Shown: positions 55,382 through 64,000 of the stretch, piece by piece
Numbering within the stretch: position 1 is the stretch's first letter
How the letters are laid out: every line of letters starts with the position of its first letter
NCBI RefSeq assembly: GCF_013368755.1
Contig: NC_049561.1
Coordinates: 6,386,001-6,450,000, forward strand
Length of the DNA stretch: 64,000 nucleotides
Source of the DNA: Talaromyces rugulosus
Taxonomy: Eukaryota; Ascomycota; Eurotiomycetes; Eurotiales; Trichocomaceae
Direction of reading: 5' to 3'
The notes under the pieces: model-generated
What the model was told of the DNA's origin: nothing
Databases searched by the model: none
What the model saw: only the letters and a program-made list of their open reading frames with translations
Program-made: the position numbers and the translations under genes

Positions 55382-56773
55382 ATGACTTCACTATACAATA
55401 AACTGGCCGAGCGCCAGGCCTCTGGCAACCCCATTCGGGTCGGCCTCATCGGCGCCGGCAAATTTGGCTCAATGTTTCTCGCCCAAGCATGGCGAACTCC
55501 GGGGGTACATCTTGCTGGCGTGGCAGATTTGTCCATTGAACGCGCAATTGCCTCTCTCAAACGAGTTTCTTTCCCTGAAGGACAGTTTTATAGTGCTTCT
55601 GAACAACAGGTTTCCATCGACGAGGCGATCAGGACAGGGAAAACGACGATTACTACAAACTCTACCGAATTAATCGCCCATCCAGATGTTGACGTGGTAC
55701 TCGAAGCGACGGGGAATCCTGCTGCTGGTATACGCCATGCGCTACTGGCATGCGAGCACAAGACGCACATTGTCATGATCAACGTCGAAGCGGACGTACT
55801 AGCCGGTCCGTACCTTGTGAGAAAGGCCAAGGAAGCTGGCATAATCTATTCCATGGCGTACGGAGACCAGCCCGCTCTGATTTCAGAACTCGTCGACTGG
55901 GCACGAACCACTGGCTTCAAAGTTGTTTGTGCGGGCAAGGGGACTAAATACTTGCCTGAATACCATACCTCGACTCCAGATACTGTTTGGGGTTATTACG
56001 GATTCACAGACGAGCAGCTCGCAAACGGGGATTTTAATAAGCAAATGTTTAACTCGTTTCTCGACGGGACAAAGTCTGCCCTGGAGATGGCCGCGGTGGC
56101 TAACGGCTGTGATCTGAATCCTCCTGCTGACGGACTGGAGTTTCCGGCATGCGGTACACACGACTTACCCAATGTCCTGAAACCAAAGGAAGCAGGCGGC
56201 CATCTGCCGCAAAGTGGCACTGTTGAAGTGGTATCCTCACTGGAAAGAGATGGCCGACAAGTCATCAATGATCTGCGCTGGGGTGTATATGTCGTGTTGG
56301 AAGCTCCCGGTGATTACCAGCGCGACTGCTTTGCGCAGTACGGACTAAAGACCGATACCACTGGACGGTATGCTGCGCAATACAAACCTTACCATCTCAT
56401 TGGCCTTGAAGTAGGGTTTTCCGTGGCCTCAATCATGTGCCGCGGCGAACCAACAGGACAATGCAGGACATTCCGCGCAGACGTAGTCGCCACAGCGAAA
56501 AGAAACCTAAAATCAGGAGAAAAGCTCGATGGCGAGGGCGGGTTCATGGTTTATGGAAAGTTGATGACTGCGGAAGATTCACTACGCATCGAGGGTCTGC
56601 CCATTGGTCTTGCGCACGGAGTGTTGTTGAAGAGAGACGTCGCCCAGGGCCAGAGGCTTAGCTGGCAAGACATTGAATATGAAGTCACGTCGCAGCCACA
56701 AAAGGTGAGAAAGGAGATGGAGCGGATTTTCCGAGAGGAACTGGGCATTTCGGGCACGAATGGACCTGCATAG
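55382..56773 (+). CDS. NAD(P)-binding oxidoreductase with C-terminal SAF domain (homoserine-dehydrogenase-like)
   Basis: This intronless gene encodes 463 residues from the ATG at 55382 (context AAAATGAC). A Met 22 codons upstream is in frame but gives a leader without character. The N-terminal Rossmann domain has RVGLIGAGKFGSMF (19-32) and DVDVVLEATGNPAAG, as in homoserine dehydrogenase/Gfo-Idh-like enzymes. The C-terminal part, with VVATAKRNLKSGEKLDGEGG and LPIGLAHGVLLKRDVAQGQRL, is a SAF (AFP-like) domain as in altronate dehydratase and FlgA. Proteins with this pairing are common in bacteria and some fungi, usually beside carriers for sugar or organic acids, but I know no settled reaction. 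Its divergent symporter and shared CGG-N8-CCG sites point to a dedicated catabolic step. Confidence 0.85.
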   Translation: MTSLYNKLAERQASGNPIRVGLIGAGKFGSMFLAQAWRTPGVHLAGVADLSIERAIASLKRVSFPEGQFYSASEQQVSIDEAIRTGKTTITTNSTELIAHPDVDVVLEATGNPAAGIRHALLACEHKTHIVMINVEADVLAGPYLVRKAKEAGIIYSMAYGDQPALISELVDWARTTGFKVVCAGKGTKYLPEYHTSTPDTVWGYYGFTDEQLANGDFNKQMFNSFLDGTKSALEMAAVANGCDLNPPADGLEFPACGTHDLPNVLKPKEAGGHLPQSGTVEVVSSLERDGRQVINDLRWGVYVVLEAPGDYQRDCFAQYGLKTDTTGRYAAQYKPYHLIGLEVGFSVASIMCRGEPTGQCRTFRADVVATAKRNLKSGEKLDGEGGFMVYGKLMTAEDSLRIEGLPIGLAHGVLLKRDVAQGQRLSWQDIEYEVTSQPQKVRKEMERIFREELGISGTNGPA

Positions 56774-57802
56774 ATATATGCACATACAGAATAATGCAAG
56801 GTTGACAATGAATTTAGAATTTAATTGTTAAACAGTGACAGGATAACGTAGATCTTACGGAGCTGTCTCAAACGCCGATTGGTGGAGACAAGCGATATAT
56901 CTTCGAGTGTCGAGCCCTTAGACAAACCTGATGGTGACGGAGATGTTATTTACCGGATCACTTCTGAAATAAACGCCTGCTGTTGTGGTCAGGTTCGTAT
57001 TCGGTCTGATAAGGGCAGCCCTGCTAAATTACTGGAAACTCCTTCCTTATTGGCTGCAGGATCCGACTGGTCTATCCACACATGGATTTACAGGCGCTCT
57101 CTGACAAATAATACATTTATTATAATATAGGTAACAAAGATAGGTCATTTATTAATACTTTTTATAAACACAAGTTTGTGGCAACTTAATAATGAAAGAA
57201 TGTTGTCTTATCTATTAAACACGTTGGGGAGACTGTGTGGGAAGGAATGTGCATTGCTTCTATAATAATAAAGCGTACATCCTTTGATGTGTTGAGGAGT
57301 AGTAAACCAATACATTGCTCTATATATTTCTCTACATACTTAGAATTTGAATCAATGCCTGCTTGTTTTTCAATGTTGTCTTTTTACTATTCTGAAAGCA
57401 GCCTACTTTTGCGATAGATAAAACTAGATGTATAGGTGAACCTGAGTAGCGCATTTGAGTTAAAAGCAACAAGAATGATCGCGCATTGAGTCTAGCAGCT
57501 CAGTAACAGTATATTTGAAGCAGAATCCTGCGGAATGGTAACCTTTTATACCTGTGAACATATGCTTTTAGGAATAATAGATGAAGCCGACTAATATAGG
57601 AGACTAAGCTGCCTATGCGCAAGGGAGCCAAATTAAAAACCATTCTCTTAGTTAATTAGGTAACCGACTACAGTGGACCAGCACTCTTCAACTCTTCGAA
57701 GTCTTATATTAGCGGTACATGAGGATCATTTGAGGAATTCAAAGATTGGAGGTTTCCTCCACAGCCAGTACGCGATTTAGTGATACCAACAGACATTCTT
57801 GT
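56774..57802. other. Convergent intergenic 1 kb
   Basis: No gene is supported between the oxidoreductase stop and the third regulator's stop. The sequence is AT-rich with a few short frames. Confidence 0.6.
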
Positions 57803-59197
57803 TTATCCGCTCAATGATATCTGGTGAAATATACCGGCCACTTTTCCAAACAGTTTCTTCACGTGAGCTGGTTGCAAGGCTCCTTCACGGGGAGTGATAC
57901 CAACTCGCCCGCGTATTTCGCTCCAAAGTACATCGATTTGTCTAGCGGATAGCAAACCCACTTTACCACCCTCAGGCATCTCACATATGCCGAGGGCACA
58001 CTCCATTCTCTCCAGTAGCTGGACCATTGCATTGGAGAAAAGCATACCTTGCACGCATGGCTTTTCCAGGGACACCCCTCCAAATGTGATGCCTGGGAGG
58101 GTAGTGATAGGGTCAACGTCGAGCCGCTCGATGCGGGTAGTTAGGTGTTCAAGGAGCACTTCGTAGAGAGAAATGAGCTGGGTAAAAATACTTATGATGG
58201 TTAACATCAGAGGAGCTAATAGTGGTTGCGTGGCGGCGTATGGGAAAGCTAAAAGGAAGGTCGATGTCAAGTCGTGGCAGCTCTGCTGTTGGATTTGCAG
58301 TGACTGTGATGCCGGCCTTTGCGAGCCGCAGAGCCGCGTCAGGATCTGCACAAAGTCTTCTGATGCCTTCAGTATGAATTCAGCTAGCGTATGGTTATTT
58401 ATAAACAACGGGCTGTCGCGGTAGATAAGGCTATTCAAATCTAGGCTCGTCCGGTTCATTTCGGCGGCTGCAACACGGATGTGTAAGTCGATGTTTATTT
58501 TGGAAAGTTTGGCCAAGGCGTGCGAGCCTTCGTTATTGGCTTCTGGTTCCTTTTCCGGCATCGCTAGATCGACTGGATCGCAATATATGCTATTGGCGGC
58601 CGAGTCGGGCGGGTGAGCATCAGTGATTGTGAAGTTGAAGCGAGAGTCGAAATCAGAAAGGGAAAACCCGTGATGCAAGCCAGGGGCGGTATTCCAAGTC
58701 GACGAGGTCCGGCGAATTGAATCCATGCCAATAGTTGACCGTATCATTTTTGGGTCGCACTCATGCTCTGTTGCTGTGTATCGAGACGGTGTTGGGACTG
58801 GCCAGGATGCTGAAGAGGTTGTACTGCTCGACGCCGGCTTATGGTAGGCATCGGGAAATGAAGGAGACTCCTGGGACCATCCATGAGGCATTAATAGGCT
58901 CTTCTGGCTGTGCCAACCGGGAGTTTTCGTTCGTGGTCGTTTGACAGTCGATCTTGACTTGAAAACAGGGCCCTTGGCTGCGTCATGAGCGTCAGCTGCT
59001 GCCTGCTTTGGCCTTCCGACTCTCTGCTGTTGCCCGGTAGCGCACTCTGTGCCAAGTGCCATACACCGTGAACATTTCGGGTCATTTCGTCGTATGCGAT
59101 GACATTTCGACTTGTGTCTCCTGCAGAGATCACAAGCGAAGCGCCGCTGCGATGGATGAACGGTGGCGGAGCCCGTCATGTTCTGTCCACATGCCAA
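57803..59197 (-). CDS. Zn2Cys6 transcription factor divergent from an ABC pump
   Basis: This intronless gene encodes 464 residues. The zinc cluster uses Cys22, 25, 32, 42, 45 and 52 (ACDLCRRHKSKCHRI, PKCSRCMALGTECATG), followed by a basic GRPKQ AT-hook-like element. The middle is Ser/Pro-rich. The C-terminal half has a weakly conserved helical region with LLERMECALGICEMPEGG and WSEIRGRVG, reminiscent of AflR-type secondary-metabolism regulators. It is transcribed away from a PDR-type ABC transporter across a 474-bp promoter with a TCCGCGGA element 61 bp from its own ATG. Control of the pump, and perhaps of an unseen pathway to the right, is plausible. Confidence 0.85.
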   Translation of the reverse strand: MACGQNMTGSATVHPSQRRFACDLCRRHKSKCHRIRRNDPKCSRCMALGTECATGQQQRVGRPKQAAADAHDAAKGPVFKSRSTVKRPRTKTPGWHSQKSLLMPHGWSQESPSFPDAYHKPASSSTTSSASWPVPTPSRYTATEHECDPKMIRSTIGMDSIRRTSSTWNTAPGLHHGFSLSDFDSRFNFTITDAHPPDSAANSIYCDPVDLAMPEKEPEANNEGSHALAKLSKINIDLHIRVAAAEMNRTSLDLNSLIYRDSPLFINNHTLAEFILKASEDFVQILTRLCGSQRPASQSLQIQQQSCHDLTSTFLLAFPYAATQPLLAPLMLTIISIFTQLISLYEVLLEHLTTRIERLDVDPITTLPGITFGGVSLEKPCVQGMLFSNAMVQLLERMECALGICEMPEGGKVGLLSARQIDVLWSEIRGRVGITPREGALQPAHVKKLFGKVAGIFHQISLSG

Positions 59198-59671
59198 TGA
59201 AGCCGCTAAGAGAGTCCAGCCAGCGCGAGGATGTATCCTGGAAGAGCGTCACAATGGTCCGCGGAGGGTTTTAATGTAATAGGTAATAGGTAGAAGCTGA
59301 ATGATTACCCTCCTCTTCCGAGGCCCGGATTGCCAGAACGCGATCAGTAATCATTCTCATCAGAACAGTCCAATTGGCCACCAGGTCAGGCGTGTGGCGA
59401 CGATCAAGGGGGGGCCAATGGAGCTCTCTCCACCAACCAGCACCGTCCGGAGGGTTTTAAGGTTGACGAGTCGGACCGCTGGACTATCCGATCTAAGGAG
59501 GGTTTCGGGGTCTCCTAGTATGTATATGCTACCTAGAGCTCGGAGGGAGCTTTTTGTATCTTACGCTATTGAATTGCTCTGTTTTGTTCTTATATAACGG
59601 GTAGGCGCCCGCCAGGCCTTTGAACCGGATTACGCATTCTCTAGCTTGTCTTCTGTCTTCCCAGTCTCGAA
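59198..59671. promoter_or_regulatory. Bidirectional promoter, Zn2Cys6 regulator / PDR-type ABC transporter
   Basis: This 474-bp region holds TCCGCGGA (59258-59265) and two related direct copies: GTCCGCGGAGGGTTTTAA (59257-59274) and GTCCGGAGGGTTTTAA (59445-59460). A weaker GGAGGGTTTCGG is at about 59497-59508. These look like binding sites for a zinc-cluster regulator. Confidence 0.6.
59258..59265. promoter_or_regulatory. PDRE-like palindrome TCCGCGGA
   Basis: TCCGCGGA is the consensus pleiotropic drug response element bound by yeast Pdr1/Pdr3, upstream of a PDR-type ABC gene here. Whether the same code is used in this fungus is inference. Confidence 0.5.
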
Positions 59672-62600
59672 ATGAGCGCCAGCTCAACCACCGTAAATGG
59701 CACCATCGCGGACGATGTACTGCACTCAGAAGAGGACGAAATTGAAAAACTACCCGTCTTCCATACGGGATCGACATGGCACATGGCACCTGAAGTGCGC
59801 CAAATGAGGGATCGAGATGAAGAAGGTGGAGAGAAACCCAGGAAACTCGGCGTGACCTGGCGAAATCTCACTGTCAAAGGCGTGCGCAGTGATGCCACGT
59901 TCAATGAGAATGTGCTCTCCCAGCTTTCCCCCTTCAACAAGAATAGCAAAGGTACCCAATTGAAGACCATCATTGAAGATTCATATGGATGCGTTAAGCC
60001 TGGGGAGATGCTACTTGTGCTCGGACGGCCCGGTGCTGGCTGCACAACGTTACTGAGCGTGCTCGCCAACAATCGGCTCGGCTACGACGAAATCACTGGG
60101 GACGTCACCTATGGAAACATGTCTGCCGAGGAAGCTAGACAATATCGTGGCCAAATTATCATGAACACAGAAGAGGAGATCTTCTTTCCGACCCTCACTG
60201 TCGGCGACACCATCGATTTTGCTGCTCGTATGAAGGTTCCCTATCACCTACCGCCGGGGTTCATGTCAAAAGAGGCATACGTGCAGTCCTACAAAGATTT
60301 TCTCCTGCGGTCCGTTGGAATATCCCATACCGCGCGTACGAAGGTGGGCGATGCTTTTATCAGAGGTGTTTCGGGAGGGGAGAGGAAACGGGTGTCTATT
60401 CTTGAATGCCTGGCCACTCGGGCGAGCGTCTTCTGCTGGGATAACTCGACTACAGGCCTCGATGCCAGCACAGCACTGGAGTGGATAAAGGCAATCAGGA
60501 TAATGACGGATATTCTGGGCCTTACCACAATTGTTACGCTCTACCAAGCGGGCAACAGAATCTACGAACATTTTGACAAGGTCCTTGTCCTTGATGAGGG
60601 CAAGCAGATATTCTACGGACCCCAGAAGGACGCTGTGCCATTCATGGAGGATCTTGGCTTTATGAGGGATTCCGGTTCCAACTGGGCAGATTTCCTGACA
60701 GGTGTGACAGTCCCTACCGAGCGCCTCATTGCTCCTGGATATGAAGACGAGTTCCCACGTACTGCGAGTGAGATCCTCACCGCATATAAAGGCCGGAAAC
60801 TCAAGCACGAGATGGAGCAGGAGTGCCAAACCTACTCAACAAGCGAGGAAGCCGTAGAAAACACGGCCGTCTTCAAGGATATGGTCACTCGTGAGAAGCA
60901 CAGGGGTGTCTCTGAGGCGTCTCTCGTTACTGCTGATTTCATAACACAGGTAAAGGCTGCCGTTATCAGACAGTACCAACTGATGTGGGGTGACAAGGCA
61001 ACGCTCCTCATGAAGCAGGGTGCTACAGTCATCCAGGCACTCCTCGGCGGATCTCTCTTCTATTCTGCTCCTGATAATTCGGTTGGCCTTTTTCTCAAGG
61101 GCGGTGCACTGTTTTTTTCTATCCTATACAACGCCCTTATAGCCCTATCAGAAGTTACCGACTCTTTCACGGGCAGACCGATTTTAGCCAAGCATCGCTC
61201 GTTCGCCTTGTATCACCCAGCGGCTATCTGCCTCAGCCAAATCATCGCTGACTTCCCCATACTGTTATTTCAAGTAACACACTTTGGCCTTGTCCTCTAC
61301 TTTATGGTTGGTCTGAAGACCTCAGCTGGAGCGTTTTTTACCTACTTGATCATTAACTTCATGACCGCCATGTCGATGACAGGCTTCTTCAGACTCGTCG
61401 GTGCCGCATTCCCTACATTTGACGCTGCGACCAAAGTCTCGGGGTTGTCAATTGTGGGCTTATTTGTCTACATGGGCTACATGGTTATCAAGCCTGAGAT
61501 GCATCCATGGTTTGTTTGGATTTTTTGGATTAATCCGATGGCGTATGGATTCGAAGCTCTCCTTGGGAACGAATTTCATGGACAGAATATACCCTGCTAT
61601 GGCCCTAACCTTATACCGAATGGGCCTGCCTACGTTAATGGTGAGGGCGGGCAAGCATGTGCTGGTGTTGTTGGAGCAGCGCCTGGCTCGACAAGCCTCA
61701 CGGGCGATGAGTATCTTGCAGGCATGTCCTTTAGTCATAGCCATGTCTGGCGCAACTTCGCCATTATCTGTGCCTGGTGGGTGCTCTTCGTTGCGATCAC
61801 TATATTTTTCACCTCGAGGTGGAAGCTACTTGGGGAAGGTGGCCGCGAACTCCTTATTCCTCGAGAGCAACAGCACAAGTCAAAGCATCTCTTGCAGTCT
61901 GGAGACGAGGAAGCGCGTGTTCCGGAGAAGTCACCAGTGAACTCCCAACCAGATACATCAGGCCGCAACCTCAGAAATGACCTCCTCCGTAACAGGAGTA
62001 TATTCACCTGGAAAAATTTGACTTATACCGTTAACACCCCTGACGGTGACCGCGTTCTCCTTGATAACGTGCAGGGCTTTGTCAAACCGGGCATGCTTGG
62101 GGCTTTAATGGGTTCCTCTGGTGCCGGAAAGACAACACTTCTGGACGTTCTCGCGCAAAGAAAAACTTCTGGTACTATCCATGGATCCGTCTCAGTCGAT
62201 GGGCGCCCTGTTCCTATTTCATTCCAACGCTCAACTGGCTATGTTGAACAGTTGGATATCCATGAGCCTTTGGCAACCGTCCGCGAGGCCCTAGAATTTT
62301 CAGCACTCTTGCGTCAATCTCGCGATACACCCACCAAAGAGAAGTTGCAATACGTGGACACCATTATTGACCTCCTGGAATTACATGATCTTGAACATAC
62401 ACTTGTTGGTCGCCCAGGGAGTGGACTTTCAGTGGAGCAACGTAAACGTCTCACTATTGGGGTTGAACTGGTAGCAAAGCCAAGTATCCTGATCTTCCTT
62501 GATGAGCCTACATCAGGACTTGATGGTCAGGCTGCCTATAATACTGTTCGTTTCCTTCGCAAACTCACAGAAGCAGGACAGGCCGTCTTGGTCACTATCC

Positions 62601-64000
62601 ATCAACCATCAGCTCAATTATTTGCACAATTCGATCAGCTGCTATTGTTGGCTGCAGGCGGGAAAACAGCATACTTTGGAGATATCGGCCAGAATGCAGA
62701 TGCCATCAAGGAATACTTTAGTCGCTATGGAGCCCCTTGCCCTCCTGAAGCTAATCCTGCCGAGCACATGATTGATGTCGTGTCAGGTATAGGAGATCAT
62801 GGGAAAGATTGGAACCAAGTCTGGCTGCGGTCACCGGAATATGGCGAGCTCTCTAAAGAACTGGACACCATCATTGCCGAAACTGCCGCTCGACCTCCAG
62901 CAGTCAATGATGACGGACATGAATTTGCGGCTTCGATATGGACGCAAACAAAACTTGTGACACATCGCATGAACATCTCGCTGTTCCGGAATACTGAATA
63001 CCTAAATAACAAATTCGCAATGCACATCAGCATGGCGCTATTGAATGGATTTACCTTTTGGAAGATAGGAGATTCACTCACAGACCTGCAGCAGAACCTC
63101 TTCACTGTCTTCAACCTTATTTTTGTTGCTCCGGGTATTATTTCTCAGCTCCAACCTCTTTTTATTGACCGGCGCGATATCTACGAGGCGCGAGAGAAGA
63201 AGAGCAAGATGTATCACTGGGCTCCGTTCGTCACGGGCCTAATAGTCTCGGAATTTCCTTACTTGCTTGTTTGCGCATTGCTGTATTATGTTTGTTGGTA
63301 CTTCACTTGCGGCCTCCCTACCTCAGCCGACCACACTGGCAGTGTGTTCTTTGTTGTCGTACGTAACCCTCCACTCATCTTCTCACATTCCCTTTGCGGA
63401 TACGGCAGCTAACATTTCCCCAGGTCATGTATGAGTGTCTTTACACCGGCATTGGACAAATGATTGCCGCGTATACCCCAAATGCCGTCTTCGCGTCACT
63501 CGTCAACCCCCTGGTCATCACCACCCTCGTCTCATTTTGCGGTGTCATGATCCCATACAGCCAAATCGAGCCGTTCTGGAGATACTGGTAAGTTACACTT
63601 GAATTGTGTTAGAAAAGCCTAGTTTGAACACTACCCCTCTAACAGCCGTCTTCCACCACCACAGGATGTACTACATCGACCCCTTTAACTACCTTATGAG
63701 TTCCATTCTCGTCTTCACTACCTGGGAAAAGCATGTTAATTGTAACCCGGCGGAACTGGCTGTATTTGACCCACCCCCCAATCAAACCTGTGGCGAATAC
63801 CTTGACATCTACTCTCGCGACTTGGGGGCAGGCACGAATCTCCTCAACCCCGACGACATCACCGGCTGTCAGGTGTGCCAATACACTCAAGGTGGAGATT
63901 ACCTTCGTACACTGAACCTCGCAGAGGAGTATTACGGGTGGAGGAATGCAGGTATTGTTGTTGTGTTTGTGGTTGGTATTTACGGGCTCGTGTTCCTCAT
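59672..64000 (+). CDS. PDR-type (ABCG) multidrug ABC transporter, cut by right edge
   Basis: Exons 59672-63358, 63424-63587 and 63665 to the edge give about 1395 residues; roughly 100 more are expected. The order is NBD-TMD-NBD-TMD, the reverse layout of PDR pumps such as Pdr5 and AtrB. NBD1 has the family's altered Walker [10 protein letters not shown] (about 118), signature [11 protein letters not shown] (about 233) and [13 protein letters not shown]2 has a normal Walker [10 protein letters not shown] (about 813), degenerate signature [11 protein letters not shown] (about 918) and [10 protein letters not shown]. Hydrophobic blocks include [20 protein letters not shown] and [13 protein letters not shown]. 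Such pumps export toxins and azoles, or the fungus's own metabolites, across the plasma membrane. The divergent regulator probably controls it. Confidence 0.95.

Overview
The window is nuclear DNA of a filamentous ascomycete, most likely a member of the Eurotiales (Aspergillus/Penicillium group). The reasons are the many 45-80 nt introns with GTAAGT/GTATGT-type donors and CTAAC/CTGAC-type branch sites, the spacing of about one gene per 2 kb, and the gene families present: Zn2Cys6 regulators, MFS carriers, GMC oxidase, GH6 cellulase, PDR-type ABC pump and rhodopsin-domain membrane protein. I support 28 protein-coding genes plus one doubtful small one. For most spliced genes I derived exon borders by hand and checked that the summed exon length is a multiple of three. 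No rRNA, tRNA, CRISPR or intact transposon was recognised.

Layout. 0-10 kb: an F-box-like protein cut by the left edge, an atypical hexokinase-family protein, a CDF zinc transporter, a small unknown protein and a rhodopsin-domain membrane protein. 10-13 kb is gene-poor. 13-18 kb: a secreted GMC oxidoreductase, the mitochondrial Fe-S scaffold Isu1 (with an AT-AC intron) and a monocarboxylate-type MFS carrier. 18.3-21.5 kb is gene-poor. 21.5-30 kb: a JEN-type carboxylate carrier, a glutathione transferase, a GH6 cellulase without a cellulose-binding module and a PD-(D/E)XK-like protein. 30.5-36 kb is housekeeping: a SAS4-domain chromatin protein, the serine palmitoyltransferase subunit Lcb2 and an NADPH-dependent FMN reductase.

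36.4-43.7 kb looks like a small co-regulated catabolic cluster. It holds an isopenicillin-N-acyltransferase-like Ntn hydrolase, a divergent Dal5-type permease, a Zn2Cys6 regulator and a D-amino-acid oxidase. The acyltransferase/permease promoter has two CGG-N7-CCG sites and the oxidase promoter has a third. Two of the three are identical over 13 bp. A working idea is use or detoxification of an amide that contains a D-amino acid.

49.0-56.8 kb looks like a second cluster with a different operator. It holds a PTD012/DUF1907 metal hydrolase, a Zn2Cys6 regulator, an anion:cation symporter and a divergent NAD-binding/SAF-domain oxidoreductase. Four CGG-N8-CCG sites lie in its three promoter regions, including the regulator's own. 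Between the clusters are a GABA-type amino-acid permease and a PAN/Apple-like surface protein. The right end has a third Zn2Cys6 regulator divergent from a PDR-type ABC transporter that runs off the edge. Their shared promoter carries a perfect TCCGCGGA element.

Functions are assigned from recognised motifs and remembered family features, not from searches. Substrates of transporters and of both clusters are inference.
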